Origin: Gyrodactylus bullatarudis
Taxonomy: Eukaryota; Platyhelminthes; Monogenea; Gyrodactylidea; Gyrodactylidae
Length of the DNA stretch: 64,000 nt
NCBI GenBank assembly: GCA_012064415.1
Contig: SSNU01000294.1
Location: forward strand, 620,001 to 684,000
Direction: 5' to 3'
The position numbers and the translations under genes were made by a program. The notes under the pieces are model-generated. The model saw only the letters and a program-made list of their open reading frames with translations. It was not told where the DNA came from and ran no database searches. Position 1 is the first letter of the stretch; every line of letters begins with the position of its first letter. Below are positions 1 through 11,257 of this stretch, in pieces.

Positions 1-2023
1 TCTACAAGAAGTAAGTCGATAATTTTATAAATCGCATGTTATTTTAGATTATTGATAAAATGACAATATTTGAACGCGTTGAAGATCTTCTTGAACTTCA
101 ACACACTATTCTTCAGTCAGCTACTGGTGGATGCGTTCCTTATACTAACAGTGGTGATACATTTAAAATGTCTCCTCGGCCAACTAGTAATCTGATGGAT
201 AATATGAATAATAAAACATGCAAGTTGATTCTTGAATGGATATCTTCAAATCATGGAGATGAATTAATTTCAGCTCTACGATCCTTATGTTTGATCAGTG
301 TCACTCATGACGGAATTGATCAAAAACTTTATAAAGCTTTTCATCGGGCGATATTCACTTCAGCAGGCTCATCCTTTTTCCTGCTTCTTGAAAGTCTGCG
401 AAGATGTGGTCTATTATATCCAAGAAACGATTCTTCTCTTGATCTAGATTCCATAGATAATGAGAATTTAGTCAATTCAGAAACAGAAAAACCTCTACCT
501 TTCACTTCTAATAAAATTTCAATACCCATTAATCGCCTTAATCAAATTGCTAAGTCTGCTGTTAAAATGGCCACAAAAAATTTGAAGAGATCCAAGTATA
601 AGTGAGCTATTTATTATTTACAGTTTTTATTATAAATTGTTTAAAATTTACTTATTGGAGTTAATTTGCCCACTCGAAATAATAGGCAAGTTACACAGCT
701 TTGATTGGTCCAATGTGTGACAAACTCGAAAAATTAAATTGACCAATCAACTTTATTCATTTATAAACTTTCTTAAAATTTTTAATATTGATAAAGCTCC
801 AAACGGAATTGTTCCCTTATCTATGGTAAATTTAAATTTCAGTCATGTATACAATTTACTTCATCTTGGAAACAGTAGTCAAACCGAAAATTTACAATCT
901 GAACCAAAGAGTGCTAGTTTTCCTTTTGTTGGGGAACACACACCAATTATAGCTAGACTATCGGAAAATATTTTCTTTCATGAGCTCAATGCAAATCAGA
1001 AACTCGTTGGTAATCAGGATAAAGACGGTGAAATTGTTTCCTTAAATAAAATTAAAGAAAGTCTCAAATATCTCAACTTAAATAAAAATAGTAAGTGTAT
1101 TATGAAAAAAATTTAATTTATTGATTAATTTATGTTTGTGAATTGAATCTTCCAGTGGAATCCCTTGCAAATATATTTTTCAGCGTATGAAACTCCAAGT
1201 TTAAAATTGCATGTACTAGCCTATCAAGATTTCTATATAAATCTTTCGGTGCCGATAGACATTTTTCATTTTTTTAAAACCTTTATTAGTTTGATAGATT
1301 TCTGGACTAATTAAATTTTAAATTGAAGCCAAAATGAAAGCTTGCACAAGTAATATTTTTGGCGAGATAGTTGAATATTTTCGTTGATAAATTTTGTATT
1401 TTATGAAAATAAGGAAATAGTCTCGGCACCGAGAGGATTAAAATTATCATAATTTTGCTTTTCTTTGAATATAATAAAATCTAAGAAAGTCTAAAATATA
1501 TGATTTCTAGGTTGGCTATCTAATCTAAAAAGTAATTATGATTATAAAACAATGTTGAGTATATTTGAAATTTGAATGGGCAAGTGATTCTTTAATAAAA
1601 TATTAAAAATTCTTTTTACCAAACTTAATGGATTAATAATAATAGGATTATTTCTCGATACTGATAAGTAAGGATCTCACTAGTTCATTTCAATTATAAT
1701 TGAGACATAATGATAAAGTTTTATTAATCAAATAATTAGCATCTTACTTTGTACTAGCAATTGAAAATTTGGGAAAAGTATATGAATATTCCGACTCAAG
1801 ATTTAAACCTAGCCAAAATGCTATGATGAAATTGCCGCCCCTTCTTCAAGAGAACCAGTTAGTCATAATTATCGTGACCGGTGGTTGCTGTATGGCTGAA
1901 ATATCTTCTCTACGTTTGGTTGCCAAAAGGAGAAATTGGAAACTTCTTATTCTCACACATTCAATTCTTTCTGCTAATGATCTAATTAGAAATTCTGCCC
2001 TATTCCTGAATGAAAGATTATGA
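1..2023 (+). CDS. VPS33-like Sec1/Munc18 protein, 3' part (gene runs off the left edge)
   Basis: Sec1/Munc18-family subunit of the HOPS/CORVET-type tethering complexes that promote SNARE-driven fusion at endosomes and lysosomes. Exons seen: 1-10 (end of an exon), 48-about 595, an exon covering about 739-1090, and a last exon from about 1756 to the stop at 2021-2023. Introns include 11-47 (37 bp, GTAAGT...TTTTAG) and about 1091-1755, which carries a MITE. The stretch at about 260-410 (ALRSLCLISVTHDGI, then SLRRCGLL) matches the conserved LRLLCL-S-T-GL region of VPS33. The last exon (VIIIVTGGCCMAEISSLRLV) matches the family's terminal IVFVIGGCTFAEISALRFL block, followed by the usual ILTHSI strand. 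The join between about 600 and 739 is uncertain. VPS33A and VPS33B cannot be told apart from this half. The next gene is convergent, 62 bp away. Confidence 0.8.
1236..1441. mobile_element. MITE copy 1, piggyBac-like, inside the VPS33 intron
   Basis: A non-coding unit of about 205 bp bounded by imperfect inverted ends, CTTTCGGTGCCGA on the left and TCGGCACCGAGAGGATTAA on the right. It aligns over its whole length with the unit at 31518-31750, including the shared internal stretch ATTGAAGCC...CTTGCA...GTAATATTTTT. This copy is the more decayed, and its TTAA ends are partly lost. Confidence 0.75.
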
Positions 2024-2085
2024 TTTCTTGCTTATTGTACTTTTTTCAACGTTTATTTTTTGTCTGAATAAATGATTTATTTATA

Positions 2086-4140
2086 TTATTCATTATTCAT
2101 ACTCGTTGAATCAGTGCTTGATCTTATTACATAAAAAAGAATTAAGAGTATGATAAGTATAATGGTTACCATTGTTATAGTTCGGGCAAATCTATGGTTC
2201 TCCACTAAGTTGGCATATTCTTCATCTGTTGGATTCTTACAGCATGAACAGCAAAAGTGTTTTATCCTGAAAAATCCGTGTGACTTCGTCTTGTATTTTT
2301 CAAGAATGACTACAAAATAATTATATTATTCGCCTAATACAATCTCGAGGATCAGGTTATTTGTCAATTTTAAGCGTTCTGATTGTTATTAATTAGATTT
2401 TTCTCCAGATTGAGTTTAAAATTTTGAGATCTACAGCTCCTAAATCTAGTATTGAGTTAAAACATAAGAAATATTTTCCTCACGGTTGCTTGTATCCGGA
2501 CTTTCAATTTGCTCTCTTGATCCATGCTTACGATCTTTACAAATTAAAATTCTTAAAATGGAAGAAAATACCTCGTATAAAAAAGAAATTACTCACCTTG
2601 AGTTAGGCTCCTACCCAAATTCGAACCCAACGAGGAGAATAATGCAGTCAACGATTTTCTTCTTCCTTTATCGTCCTCTTGAGAGGTTAATGTCTGACGA
2701 TTTTCTGACGGTGCCCTCTTCATGATGGTATTTTGTAAGACCTTGCTATACTCGATCTTTTGGCTTGTCTGTTTCGAGAGTTTCTCTGATGAGCATAATT
2801 TCAAGGATTCACTAACTTCAGTCTTATTAATTGATGGCATATTGATCTGAATCTGTATATTTTATACAATTACAAGTTAAGTTCCAGAAAACATTTTATG
2901 AACATTTCAACTTAAAATTACAGCCTCGATTTATTCCTGATTTAAAAAATATATATTAATACCCACAGAGTTATGACTGAGTTTTTGAGTTTAGATTCTA
3001 AACTTGAGAAAGGTTATCATTACTTCTCTTATTATGTTGGTGTCCTTGTTATCTGAAGTGTTTGCAGTACAAAAGCATGAATCTGTTGGTATTATAATTG
3101 ATTGATTCATTGTCAAACTCTGATCACATAATGTCATTTCGATTGTATCATTTGTAAAATCATTATTTCCAATAGTAGACTGATCGTCTGGTAGATTTAT
3201 TTTAGAGAAAAGAAAATTTAATTTAAGAAATCTGCTTTGTTAATGAATGGGATAAAAATTTATGTAAGAATGAGGAAAATTTCATGGGATTTATAAAAAA
3301 ATAAACACACGATATCACATATGGAATTTTCTGGAATTCTATATTAGACTCTTAGCCTTGAAGAAATTCCTTGAGATATTATTTCAGCTTACCTTGAGAT
3401 GTGCCTGTCAGGGTTTCATCAGTTTCTACAACTATTGGTTGACTCGGGTGCATAACATTGCACTTTTGATCTGGTGGCATTTGGATACATTCTTCAATTG
3501 CCAATCTGACTCCGAGCTGGAATTAAAAATCCTTTTTTCATGTGTGAATTGGGATGCATTTTAAAATATTAAAACAAGCTAGATGGTAAATTTTGGGATG
3601 TCAATTTACCCTGTCATTGATGGAAAAAGATAAATTTACAATCAATTCTCGCTAGGATGCTATTTTGATAAACTTCGTTGCCTTGAAAACATTCATTCAC
3701 AATTACAGAGGAGAAAAATTAAGGGAAAATGTACTCAATTTATTTACATCAAAGTATACTAGCTGGAGTATGTATATGAAACAGCTAAATGAATGAAAGA
3801 TTTCCAGTAAGATTTTCACTGGCTAACCCGGAGCATAAGTAAGAAAAGCAATGTAATACAATTAAGATTTACTAAAATGACTGTAAAATTCTGAATATAC
3901 TGTATCTTATTTGTCAAGAAAACAATACAAAGTGTTGAATAAAAAACTTTAAGAAGTTTAGTAAAAATTTATGGAACTCACATTCTTGTTCCATTTTTTA
4001 TTCTGCAAAGAGCTAATCCGTACAAAATTGATTTCAACCGATTCATGGAGGAAATTTGAAGTGAATTGATCTAGCTCGAAAGTCGAGCTAGTCTGGACAG
4101 ATTCTTGATCAATATTTTCTCTGGATAAATTTCTAAATTT
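2086..4140 (-). CDS. tail-anchored membrane protein of unknown family
   Basis: A multi-exon gene with no recognised family. Exons read on the minus strand: about 4140-3982, 3516-3393, 3187-3024, 2852-2597 and 2309-2086, all with GT-AG borders and phases that join cleanly (the last four give one open frame). The middle is Ser/Thr/Asn/Lys-rich and probably disordered. The last exon has a cysteine cluster (HFCCSCCKNPTDEEYA), then one hydrophobic helix (TMVTIILIILLILFYVI) and a short polar tail, so it looks like a C-tail-anchored or type-II-like protein facing the cytosol. The first exon shown has an in-frame acceptor but I could not place the start codon, so the 5' end is open and further exons may lie upstream. 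It converges on the VPS33-like gene. Confidence 0.6.
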
Positions 4141-4159
4141 TTCTGATACCACTCACCTG

Positions 4160-6150
4160 CTCACATGAGGAATAAACATTCTTAATTAGAGAACAGAAAT
4201 GAATAAACTTTTTCTTTCATTTTATCAACCAAATTGTCCAATCAAAATTAGTTAGATTGGACGGAATATCTCCGTATGTTATTTTTCTTTATCCACTGTA
4301 TAGTAAATATTTATTCTATTGTAAAGTCAATATCATATCCCTTTGAAGATAATAATACTGGATCCAACAATAAAAATGTAGAAAATACTTAATTTTAAGC
4401 AAAATATTAGAGAAAGCCTATCTCATTTTGATATTCAAAATCTTGATTGAACAAAGGGTTTATAGTGAAAATTGAGTCACATTTTGAGAGAAATTTTCGA
4501 GAGATTAGGAGAATTTTTTCATTTTACATCTCGAAAATGTTTTTTCTCTATTAAAACATGAATAGATTGATTAAAGCAAGGAACATTTGTGGGTGAAAAT
4601 AAAATTTTGTATTACCCTAAAAAATATTCTTACCGTTTAATATGCTTTAATTTGCAAAGTGTATGAATATTATTCTTCAAGACTGATTTTTATCTAAAAA
4701 ATATCAGAGCATAATAATAATTTGTTATTTAAATTGAGCTCAGAGATGGGAATACTGATAAAAGTTGAGAAAAGATGTAATTAAATTTTAAAAAATTCTG
4801 TCACCTCTTTCATTTGACATCAAATCGACATTCATTAGAAATGTAGAAAAGTTATTTGGGCCAACAATAATCTGAATTTAAGCTTATAAAAAATAAAGAC
4901 ACTCCCCATTATACGATATCATTCTGATCAGAATTCAATTCTCTATCGATTGATCAAAAAATGTCAACTTTTTGAAACTTGAGTAAAAAAATATACCAGG
5001 ACCTTAATATATTGGCCGAAGTATTATGTTTCTCACTCTTTATTTCTCTTCTAATTACCTTGATAACCAACTTTATGCGACCAGAAATAATAATAATAAT
5101 AATTTATTTAACAATTCCTGTGTTATCTTAATAAACATTAAATAATTCTTCCTATAATATAAGAGCGTCTTTAATTTCTTTCTTGAATTCTATTATGTTC
5201 AAGTTTTTAAATGAGCGATTAATTTAAAAAAAAATATTTTTACATCTATTAAATATGGTGTAATCCCTGTCGATTGGAGTAGACTAGTGGTTAGACTGGG
5301 TCCCTATTTTTTTAAACGGTGAAAATTAAAAAATCAAATTCATTTCCTAACTAAACGGGAAGCGTAGATTAAGAATTTCTAGGTCTTGTAAGTCCACCAT
5401 GTTCATTGTAGCTTTTAGCACTTTGACTTTAACTAATCGTAACCGTACTTATAAGTAAGGATATGGAAAACAAAATATATACAGTACTCCCTCTTTAATA
5501 ACTGTGTAAAAGTTATCCCCCTAATTTCTACCCCTCAAAAATCTCTTTCGTAAATCGTGACTTGTAAGCAGACATATTTACCCAAAAATAGGCTAAAAAT
5601 TAATTTTCAACTAAATTAATACCTTTCGAAAGAGATTTTTCCACTGATCATTTCCATACCATGTTTAGTAGGGCTATTTCTAATAGAATTTGCAGAAAGC
5701 AACTTTAAAAATCTTCTTGAAATTGAAAATCAGAATTAAATATTGAGAAAATCTTTCTGACTATTTTTCTCACATGGGGTGGGGTTATTATCCACATCAA
5801 ATTATACTTCAAATCTACAAAAACGAAGATTTTAAAGATTCTAAAATATAATTTAAAACCCAAAAAAGTAATCCAATTACAATTTCTACTTTCGCGGCCC
5901 ATAATACGTATTCTCATGTATTCTTTTTCATTTCATAATTTTTTTACGCTCTCCTGCTTTTCATGTGTTTTTCTGAAAGTTATTCAGGAGATTGTTCTTA
6001 AAGATTGAATTAAATTTTGATTATGAAGATGAAAGAATTTATCTCAATTTTAACTTATAACTTCAATATTTCACTAAATGATTATCGAGATAATCAAAGA
6101 TTTTAATTTTATCTTTCGATTTCTATATATGCTGTAGCTAATTCGTACTG
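4160..6150. other. non-coding stretch
   Basis: AT-rich sequence with no ORF having coding character on either strand. It holds a short AAT microsatellite near 5086-5106 and a tRNA A-box-like string near 5276-5300 without a B box. The 70-codon frame at 5705-5917 (-) has no recognisable content. Confidence 0.6.
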
Positions 6151-6174
6151 AATAGCTAATTCATAAGTTCGTAT

Positions 6175-6872
6175 TAGCTAAGGATTTTTAGCTAAAACGT
6201 ACTGAAAGGGCAGAGGGGAATACACCGCATATATCTGGTGTATGCTAAACAATTTCAGTACGTTTTGGCTAAACTATTCAATGAATAGTTTTCATAGCTA
6301 ATTCTCACTGAAAAGTTCATTAATTTCTTTAACCCTTAATTGCTCTGAGTAAATCCTATAAACCTTGGTAAATACTTCGTTAGCCCCTCATTTGAAAGGG
6401 AATCTAATGTTCTCTTAGAATAAGCTAAGAAAGAAGCTATATCATTCGCTAGAAACGCACTATATTCAGTCCAAGATAGTTTTTTTTAAGAAATAATGTT
6501 TTCAAAATATCATAATTTTGCAGAATTATTTTTTTCAAATAGTAAAAATTTATTTATTCAAAATTGGTTTAAAAATAATCTATTAATTTTTGAATGAAAA
6601 ATTGTGCGTTTCCAGCGAATGATATAGCTTCTTTCTTAGCTTATTCTAAGAGAACATTAGATTCCCTTTCAAATGAGGGGCTAACGAAGTATTTACCAAG
6701 GTTTATTAAGGGTTAAAGAAATTAATGAACTTTTCAGTGAGAATTAGCTATGAAAACTATTCATTGAATAGTTTAGTTAAAACGTACTGAAATTGTTTAG
6801 CATACACCAAATATATACTGGGTACTCTCATCTGCCCTTTCAGTACGTTTTAGCCAAAAGTCCTTAGCTGAG
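6175..6872. repeat. long inverted repeat (foldback element)
   Basis: Left arm 6175-6460 and right arm 6604-6872 are near-perfect reverse complements, separated by a 143-bp AT-rich spacer. Matching landmarks are AAAACGTACTGAAAGGGCAG with CTGCCCTTTCAGTACGTTTT, and TTAGCCCCTCATTTGAAAGG with CCTTTCAAATGAGGGGCTAA. Within each arm GTACTGAAA/TTTCAGTAC motifs recur, giving a nested structure. No coding sequence is inside. It is consistent with a foldback or MITE-type element, or with a hairpin RNA source. Confidence 0.9.
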
Positions 6873-6874
6873 AT

Positions 6875-7255
6875 ATTCACTGAATAATATTCAGCTAATG
6901 AATGGAAAAATCATGGGGAAATAAGGGATATCAACATCAAATGCCTGAAAAGAGGAAACAAAATAATCTTAATAGATCTAGAATTCTCATGTAAAATTAT
7001 AAATATAAATAAGTCCTTTATTTAGGGCATACTCATCCTTAATATTCTAAACGTTTTCTTTCATATAATCTTGACAGCAATTTTATTCATTTTTTTAGTT
7101 CCAGTAACATTATAATTTATAAATATTAATAAAGATAATATAAATCAAAATTTAACAAGTTTCACACAAATTCAGCTTATCAGTTGTTTTTGTTCAGACT
7201 CTCTTTGGTGCGAGTTCAAATTTTAATTCAACAAAAAATGTAGTTTTAATTTCTT
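6875..7255. other. upstream region of the RNF11-like gene
   Basis: AT-rich with no coding signal. It separates the foldback repeat from the start codon at 7260 and presumably holds the promoter and 5' UTR. No clear TATA element was picked out. Confidence 0.4.
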
Positions 7256-7259
7256 ACCT

Positions 7260-7824
7260 ATGGGTAATTGTTTCAACACGCATCGTAATATTTTTTTACG
7301 CTATAACTTTAGCCCGAATCTTAATCGACAACAAGTATGGAATTTTTAAAATATTTTTAGAGTTCTGAGCCCGTTTATTTTATCGCTCCCGGTGTCCCTC
7401 GTCCTATTAGTCAATTAGGCGAAGAAGATCAAATAAGAATAGCTACAAGACTGACAGTTATTTCGACGCTTACATCTTTCAAATTCTCCGATCTATTCAA
7501 GGGCAAATCCTTTGAGTTAGTATTTGTGTATGATGAAATTTTTTCAGATGCATTGTGTGTATGTGCGATTTCGATGATGCTGATGATGTTAGAATTCTTC
7601 CATGCCAGCATACTTTTCATCAAAAGTGTATTGATGACTGGCTAGTGAGATCTTTGACTTGTCCAACTTGTCTTGTTGAAGTTAAACCTGAGACAATTAA
7701 ATCCAACCAAAATGTGAATTCTTCTAGGAATTCCAAAAATAAAGAAATTTCAACAAACATCAGAAACATTGAAGCTAATATGAAATCCAATCTCAATATC
7801 GGTACGTTTCGATTAAAATATTAA
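7260..7824 (+). CDS. RNF11: RNF11-like RING-H2 E3 ubiquitin ligase
   Basis: A small membrane-attached RING ubiquitin ligase or ligase adaptor. Exons are 7260-7334, 7361-7527 and 7548-7824, with introns of 26 and 20 bp. Three features identify it. The protein starts MGNC, the RNF11 signature for Gly2 myristoylation and Cys4 palmitoylation. The second exon has the family linker PGVPRPISQLGEEDQIRIA (TQLTEEEQIRIAQR in vertebrates). The last exon has a complete RING-H2 finger: CIVC, LPCQHTFHQKCIDDW, then CPTC. The length, about 173 aa, is close to the 154 aa of the human protein. The PPPPY motif that recruits WW-domain ligases in vertebrate RNF11 is not visible in exon 1. The 20-bp intron is needed to bring the first CxxC into frame. 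A GTACGT near 7801 could be an alternative donor changing the tail. Confidence 0.85.
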
Positions 7825-8431
7825 GAATTCTAGATTTAGCCGAGTCTCTCAGTAATTAGTTAGTTGATTGAATATGGATAAAAGTTAATGCACAATGCAC
7901 ACTTATTAATTATTCAAACAGATTTGCTGAGGAATAAACTCCTAGCTTATTTCAGGCTATTCACATTATTCGATATTTCACAGTTTTGATTTTACCAAGT
8001 TCTTTCAAGCCTGTTTTTCATCAATATCTATTCTCAATAAAATTCTTAATGTATAAATTCAATCATAAAACTTTTCTGTTATTGTAAGATAAACACGAAA
8101 TAAGTGTTTTTATTGATTAACTTATTATTAAATTCATAGTCTAGACTCAATGATTTTTCGACCTAGATGATGAGATCTAGATTTAATTGATTCACTGTTT
8201 ATTTTCAAGTTAATTTATTCTTCCAATTAAATTATTCAAAATAAAATCGATTTCACTGTTGATACGAGTCTTGAGAATTTTAAAAATTTATGCTCCTGTA
8301 ATCTGCCAGTTAGGATTTTTAAATGTCAAATGTTATCAAAATGCACAGATTTTTATTTCATGTTTTCAACAAATATTTCCAGCTACATACTGTAGGTCCT
8401 ACAGTAGTTTAGTAAAAAAATTTTATTGATT
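7825..8431. other. non-coding gap between convergent genes
   Basis: The space between the RNF11-like stop and the EGF-protein stop (opposite strand). It contains AATAAA-type signals, for example near 7933 and 8037, and the inverse on the other strand, as expected of 3' UTRs. No other structure was seen. Confidence 0.5.
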
Positions 8432-11257
8432 TCAGTTTTTTTTATTTTTTGTTGAAATCTTGTACAATTTTTCCTTATAAAAAATTAGTTGCCTTACTAG
8501 ATGTTTGGCGATAAATCCCAAAACTATGATGAGTATAATGGAAATTATTGAAATCAATATTGATATCAGGCGATATGAAATATTACAGTGTGTATTAGAA
8601 GCAGACCCGATTGATTCAAGGTACCAGCGATCACAAAAACACGAATAACTACCGAGTTCTTCTTGGCATCCTTCAGTTCCAAGATAACATGAATTAGGAA
8701 ATGTAGATTGATCATTTGAACATTCTTTTATATCAGTTATGTTTATTGGTTGTACTGAATTCAATTGTTCATCATTGTGTCTGAAGCCACTGTTGAAATT
8801 TTGAAAAGTTAGATACAAATCTCCATTGTTTGTTTTTAAAATTCCTGGATTCATTGCAAATTGGTTCGGATCAACAATTACTAAGTAACGAAACATTCCT
8901 ATTTTCAAATGATTTTCCAGAACAAAATTTGGCTCATCGTACATTGCTTTTTCTCTTCCATTCTTTGGCAAATTCAAGGAAGGCCTTAAATCCAAGGATC
9001 TGCCTTTTCTTAAGAGTACAAAGTTTCCACTGATACTTGCTTTATTAAATAAGAAAAAGTCGTTTGTATTGAAGAAAAAGTCCCAATCAAATTTCTTTGT
9101 TTCATTATACCATTTACCTGAATCTCTTCCTCGTGGAAAACTTAAAACTAACACTATTTTAACAGTGTATTGTCTATGTTCGATCTTTTTGACCTCTTGC
9201 AGTAAAATTGAATGAAATGAATTTTGAAATATTTCATATGGCCCTCGAGTGAAAGAGTTTTCGATGAAATCACTCAAATCAGACTGGACTTGACTCAGAT
9301 TAACTGCATCCCCAGTGAAGGGTATGGAGTTCTTGAGTAAAATGCCTTGAAGAAAAAATTTGTTCAGGACACGCTCACACAATTTTCCAAAATGGTTATC
9401 ATCGCATACACACAGAAACCCGTTAGCTTCATCAATACACTGTCCATAATTACAGGGCCTATCTGCACATGTGAAATTTGCCATGTCAATATCAATTCTT
9501 TTAATGGCCTGACAAGTTCTTTTTTCATCCAGTTTATAACCGGGCTTACAGTAACATAGATATCCAGCAAATGTGTTGTAACATTCGAAAATATCATCAT
9601 AACACGGGTTTGTTTCTCTTTTACATTCATTCACGTCAACGCAAACATTTGGGTTATTTAGATCCGAGATTAAGTAAGGCTCAGGACAGTTGCAAATAAA
9701 TGATCCAAAAATGTTTAAGCAACCAGAAAGACAATTATTTTCACTTGTAGAACATTCATTGATGTCATGACAAACATTCAAAATGTTCTTGAATCCCTCT
9801 CTGCAATTGCAAACATGGGACCCAGGTACATTTTCACACTCATGTTGAATTTCATCGAAACTTCCACAGATTTCTGGATGCTGGCATTCATTGATATCAA
9901 CACACTTCAAATCTACTACTTCATATCCAGACTGACAGTTAGGACACTTTGGCAAGGACAAATCTTTCGGATCGTCTGTGCACCTTCTTTCATTGCAAGA
10001 GATTCCTTCGAAATCAGACTGGCACTTACAAAAATACTTATCTGTCATACCGAGAAAATTGATGGTGTAAAAGTCGATCTTTTCTGTCAAATCTCCATTA
10101 TAACAATAAACATTTGAAATGATATACGTTTTAACATCATAAATCTCATGTTCCTTGTTCGAGATAAAAACGAGTAGTCCTGGAATATTGATTTTATCCT
10201 TGTTGTCAATCTTCAAATTGCCTTCATTGAATAGAATAGCCAATTTATCAGTAAAAGTGTGCAATTCATATCCAGTGAACGAGTAGATAGAAATAATATC
10301 GGTGCTATTAAATTTACCTACATCCAGAACTTGATTTCTTACTATATCGTTTAATAAAAGTTCTTGATTTGATTTCAGGAATTTAATCGGATCTGTCAAA
10401 AGATTAGCATTAATGACTTGAGAAAGACAAGTTCTAAATTCAATCAAAATGTAATTAACACAAATTTTCACGGCTTCGTTGAATTCGACTTCATTATTTC
10501 GTCTGAATTGTAGCATATCTTGTAATGCCATATCTGGATATTCTCTAGGAAATGTTTTATCAATTTCAATATAACTCTTCAGACTTATTGACTTATCCAG
10601 GAATAGACGAGAGGATTCATACTTCACCCTCCAATATTCAATCATTAGGGATACAAATTGGCTATCCATGTCATAAATATCGCTCTTTTTCAAATCAACT
10701 CTTCTGAAATACTCCTTGACATTACCCATGAGACCAGATAAATCATGACTTTGAATTGTGACATAAGTGAAGGTCATTGAGAGGGATTTTCCCCTAGTAT
10801 CAATGAGTATGTGGAACTTATTTATTACATTTAATTTCAATAGACCTTTTCTTGATGGTTTTATCAGGCAATTCTTGGAGAAACTGATTTCATGGGCTAG
10901 ATCATCAACTCTTTCTCTAACTCGTTGGAATGTTAAATAAAATTGTTCACTCCATAGATCGAGGGAAATTTCCATGATTACAGTATGATTGACAGATACT
11001 GAAAGACCTGTTATCAGGTAGGGAGAGTACCTCAGGAATTTATTTACATTCTTAATGATAATCCTTTGAACACGCATTTGTATGGAAATTGATTCTTCTA
11101 GGTTCTTTTGGATCAAAATGAATTCTCCTTCAGATCTCATCGAGAATGTCATGTTATGAATGTTTGTAATCATGAGATTTCCTGTTATTCTGCTTTTTAA
11201 GCAAATACAAATTGAAACAGTTGATAGACATATGATGATGATCCTTAGAACTAACAT
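8432..11257 (-). CDS. single-exon secreted/type I membrane protein with EGF repeats
   Basis: A 941-residue protein in one uninterrupted exon. Residues 1-20 are a signal peptide (MLVLRIIIICLSTVSICICL). Residues of about 20-405 have no family I recognise. From about 410 there is a run of EGF-like modules: CKCQSDFEGISC, then three calcium-binding types opening with DINEC or DVNEC and carrying the GS-x-x-C-x-C core, then CADRPCNYGQCIDEANGFLC. A stretch of about 640-800 could be a SEA-like or other extracellular domain (weak). One more EGF module (DIKEC...GSYSCFC) precedes a membrane helix (LISILISIISIILIIVLGF, about 893-915) and a short basic tail. Several N-x-S/T sites fit an extracellular location. 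An adhesion or matrix receptor role is inference. Lack of introns is unusual among its neighbours. Confidence 0.85.
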   Translation of the reverse strand: MLVLRIIIICLSTVSICICLKSRITGNLMITNIHNMTFSMRSEGEFILIQKNLEESISIQMRVQRIIIKNVNKFLRYSPYLITGLSVSVNHTVIMEISLDLWSEQFYLTFQRVRERVDDLAHEISFSKNCLIKPSRKGLLKLNVINKFHILIDTRGKSLSMTFTYVTIQSHDLSGLMGNVKEYFRRVDLKKSDIYDMDSQFVSLMIEYWRVKYESSRLFLDKSISLKSYIEIDKTFPREYPDMALQDMLQFRRNNEVEFNEAVKICVNYILIEFRTCLSQVINANLLTDPIKFLKSNQELLLNDIVRNQVLDVGKFNSTDIISIYSFTGYELHTFTDKLAILFNEGNLKIDNKDKINIPGLLVFISNKEHEIYDVKTYIISNVYCYNGDLTEKIDFYTINFLGMTDKYFCKCQSDFEGISCNERRCTDDPKDLSLPKCPNCQSGYEVVDLKCVDINECQHPEICGSFDEIQHECENVPGSHVCNCREGFKNILNVCHDINECSTSENNCLSGCLNIFGSFICNCPEPYLISDLNNPNVCVDVNECKRETNPCYDDIFECYNTFAGYLCYCKPGYKLDEKRTCQAIKRIDIDMANFTCADRPCNYGQCIDEANGFLCVCDDNHFGKLCERVLNKFFLQGILLKNSIPFTGDAVNLSQVQSDLSDFIENSFTRGPYEIFQNSFHSILLQEVKKIEHRQYTVKIVLVLSFPRGRDSGKWYNETKKFDWDFFFNTNDFFLFNKASISGNFVLLRKGRSLDLRPSLNLPKNGREKAMYDEPNFVLENHLKIGMFRYLVIVDPNQFAMNPGILKTNNGDLYLTFQNFNSGFRHNDEQLNSVQPINITDIKECSNDQSTFPNSCYLGTEGCQEELGSYSCFCDRWYLESIGSASNTHCNISYRLISILISIISIILIIVLGFIAKHLVRQLIFYKEKLYKISTKNKKN

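Noticed and set aside
2424..2725. Plus-strand frames overlapping the tail-anchored protein gene
   Set aside because: They lie antisense to the 2597-2852 exon, which has correct splice borders and phases on the minus strand.
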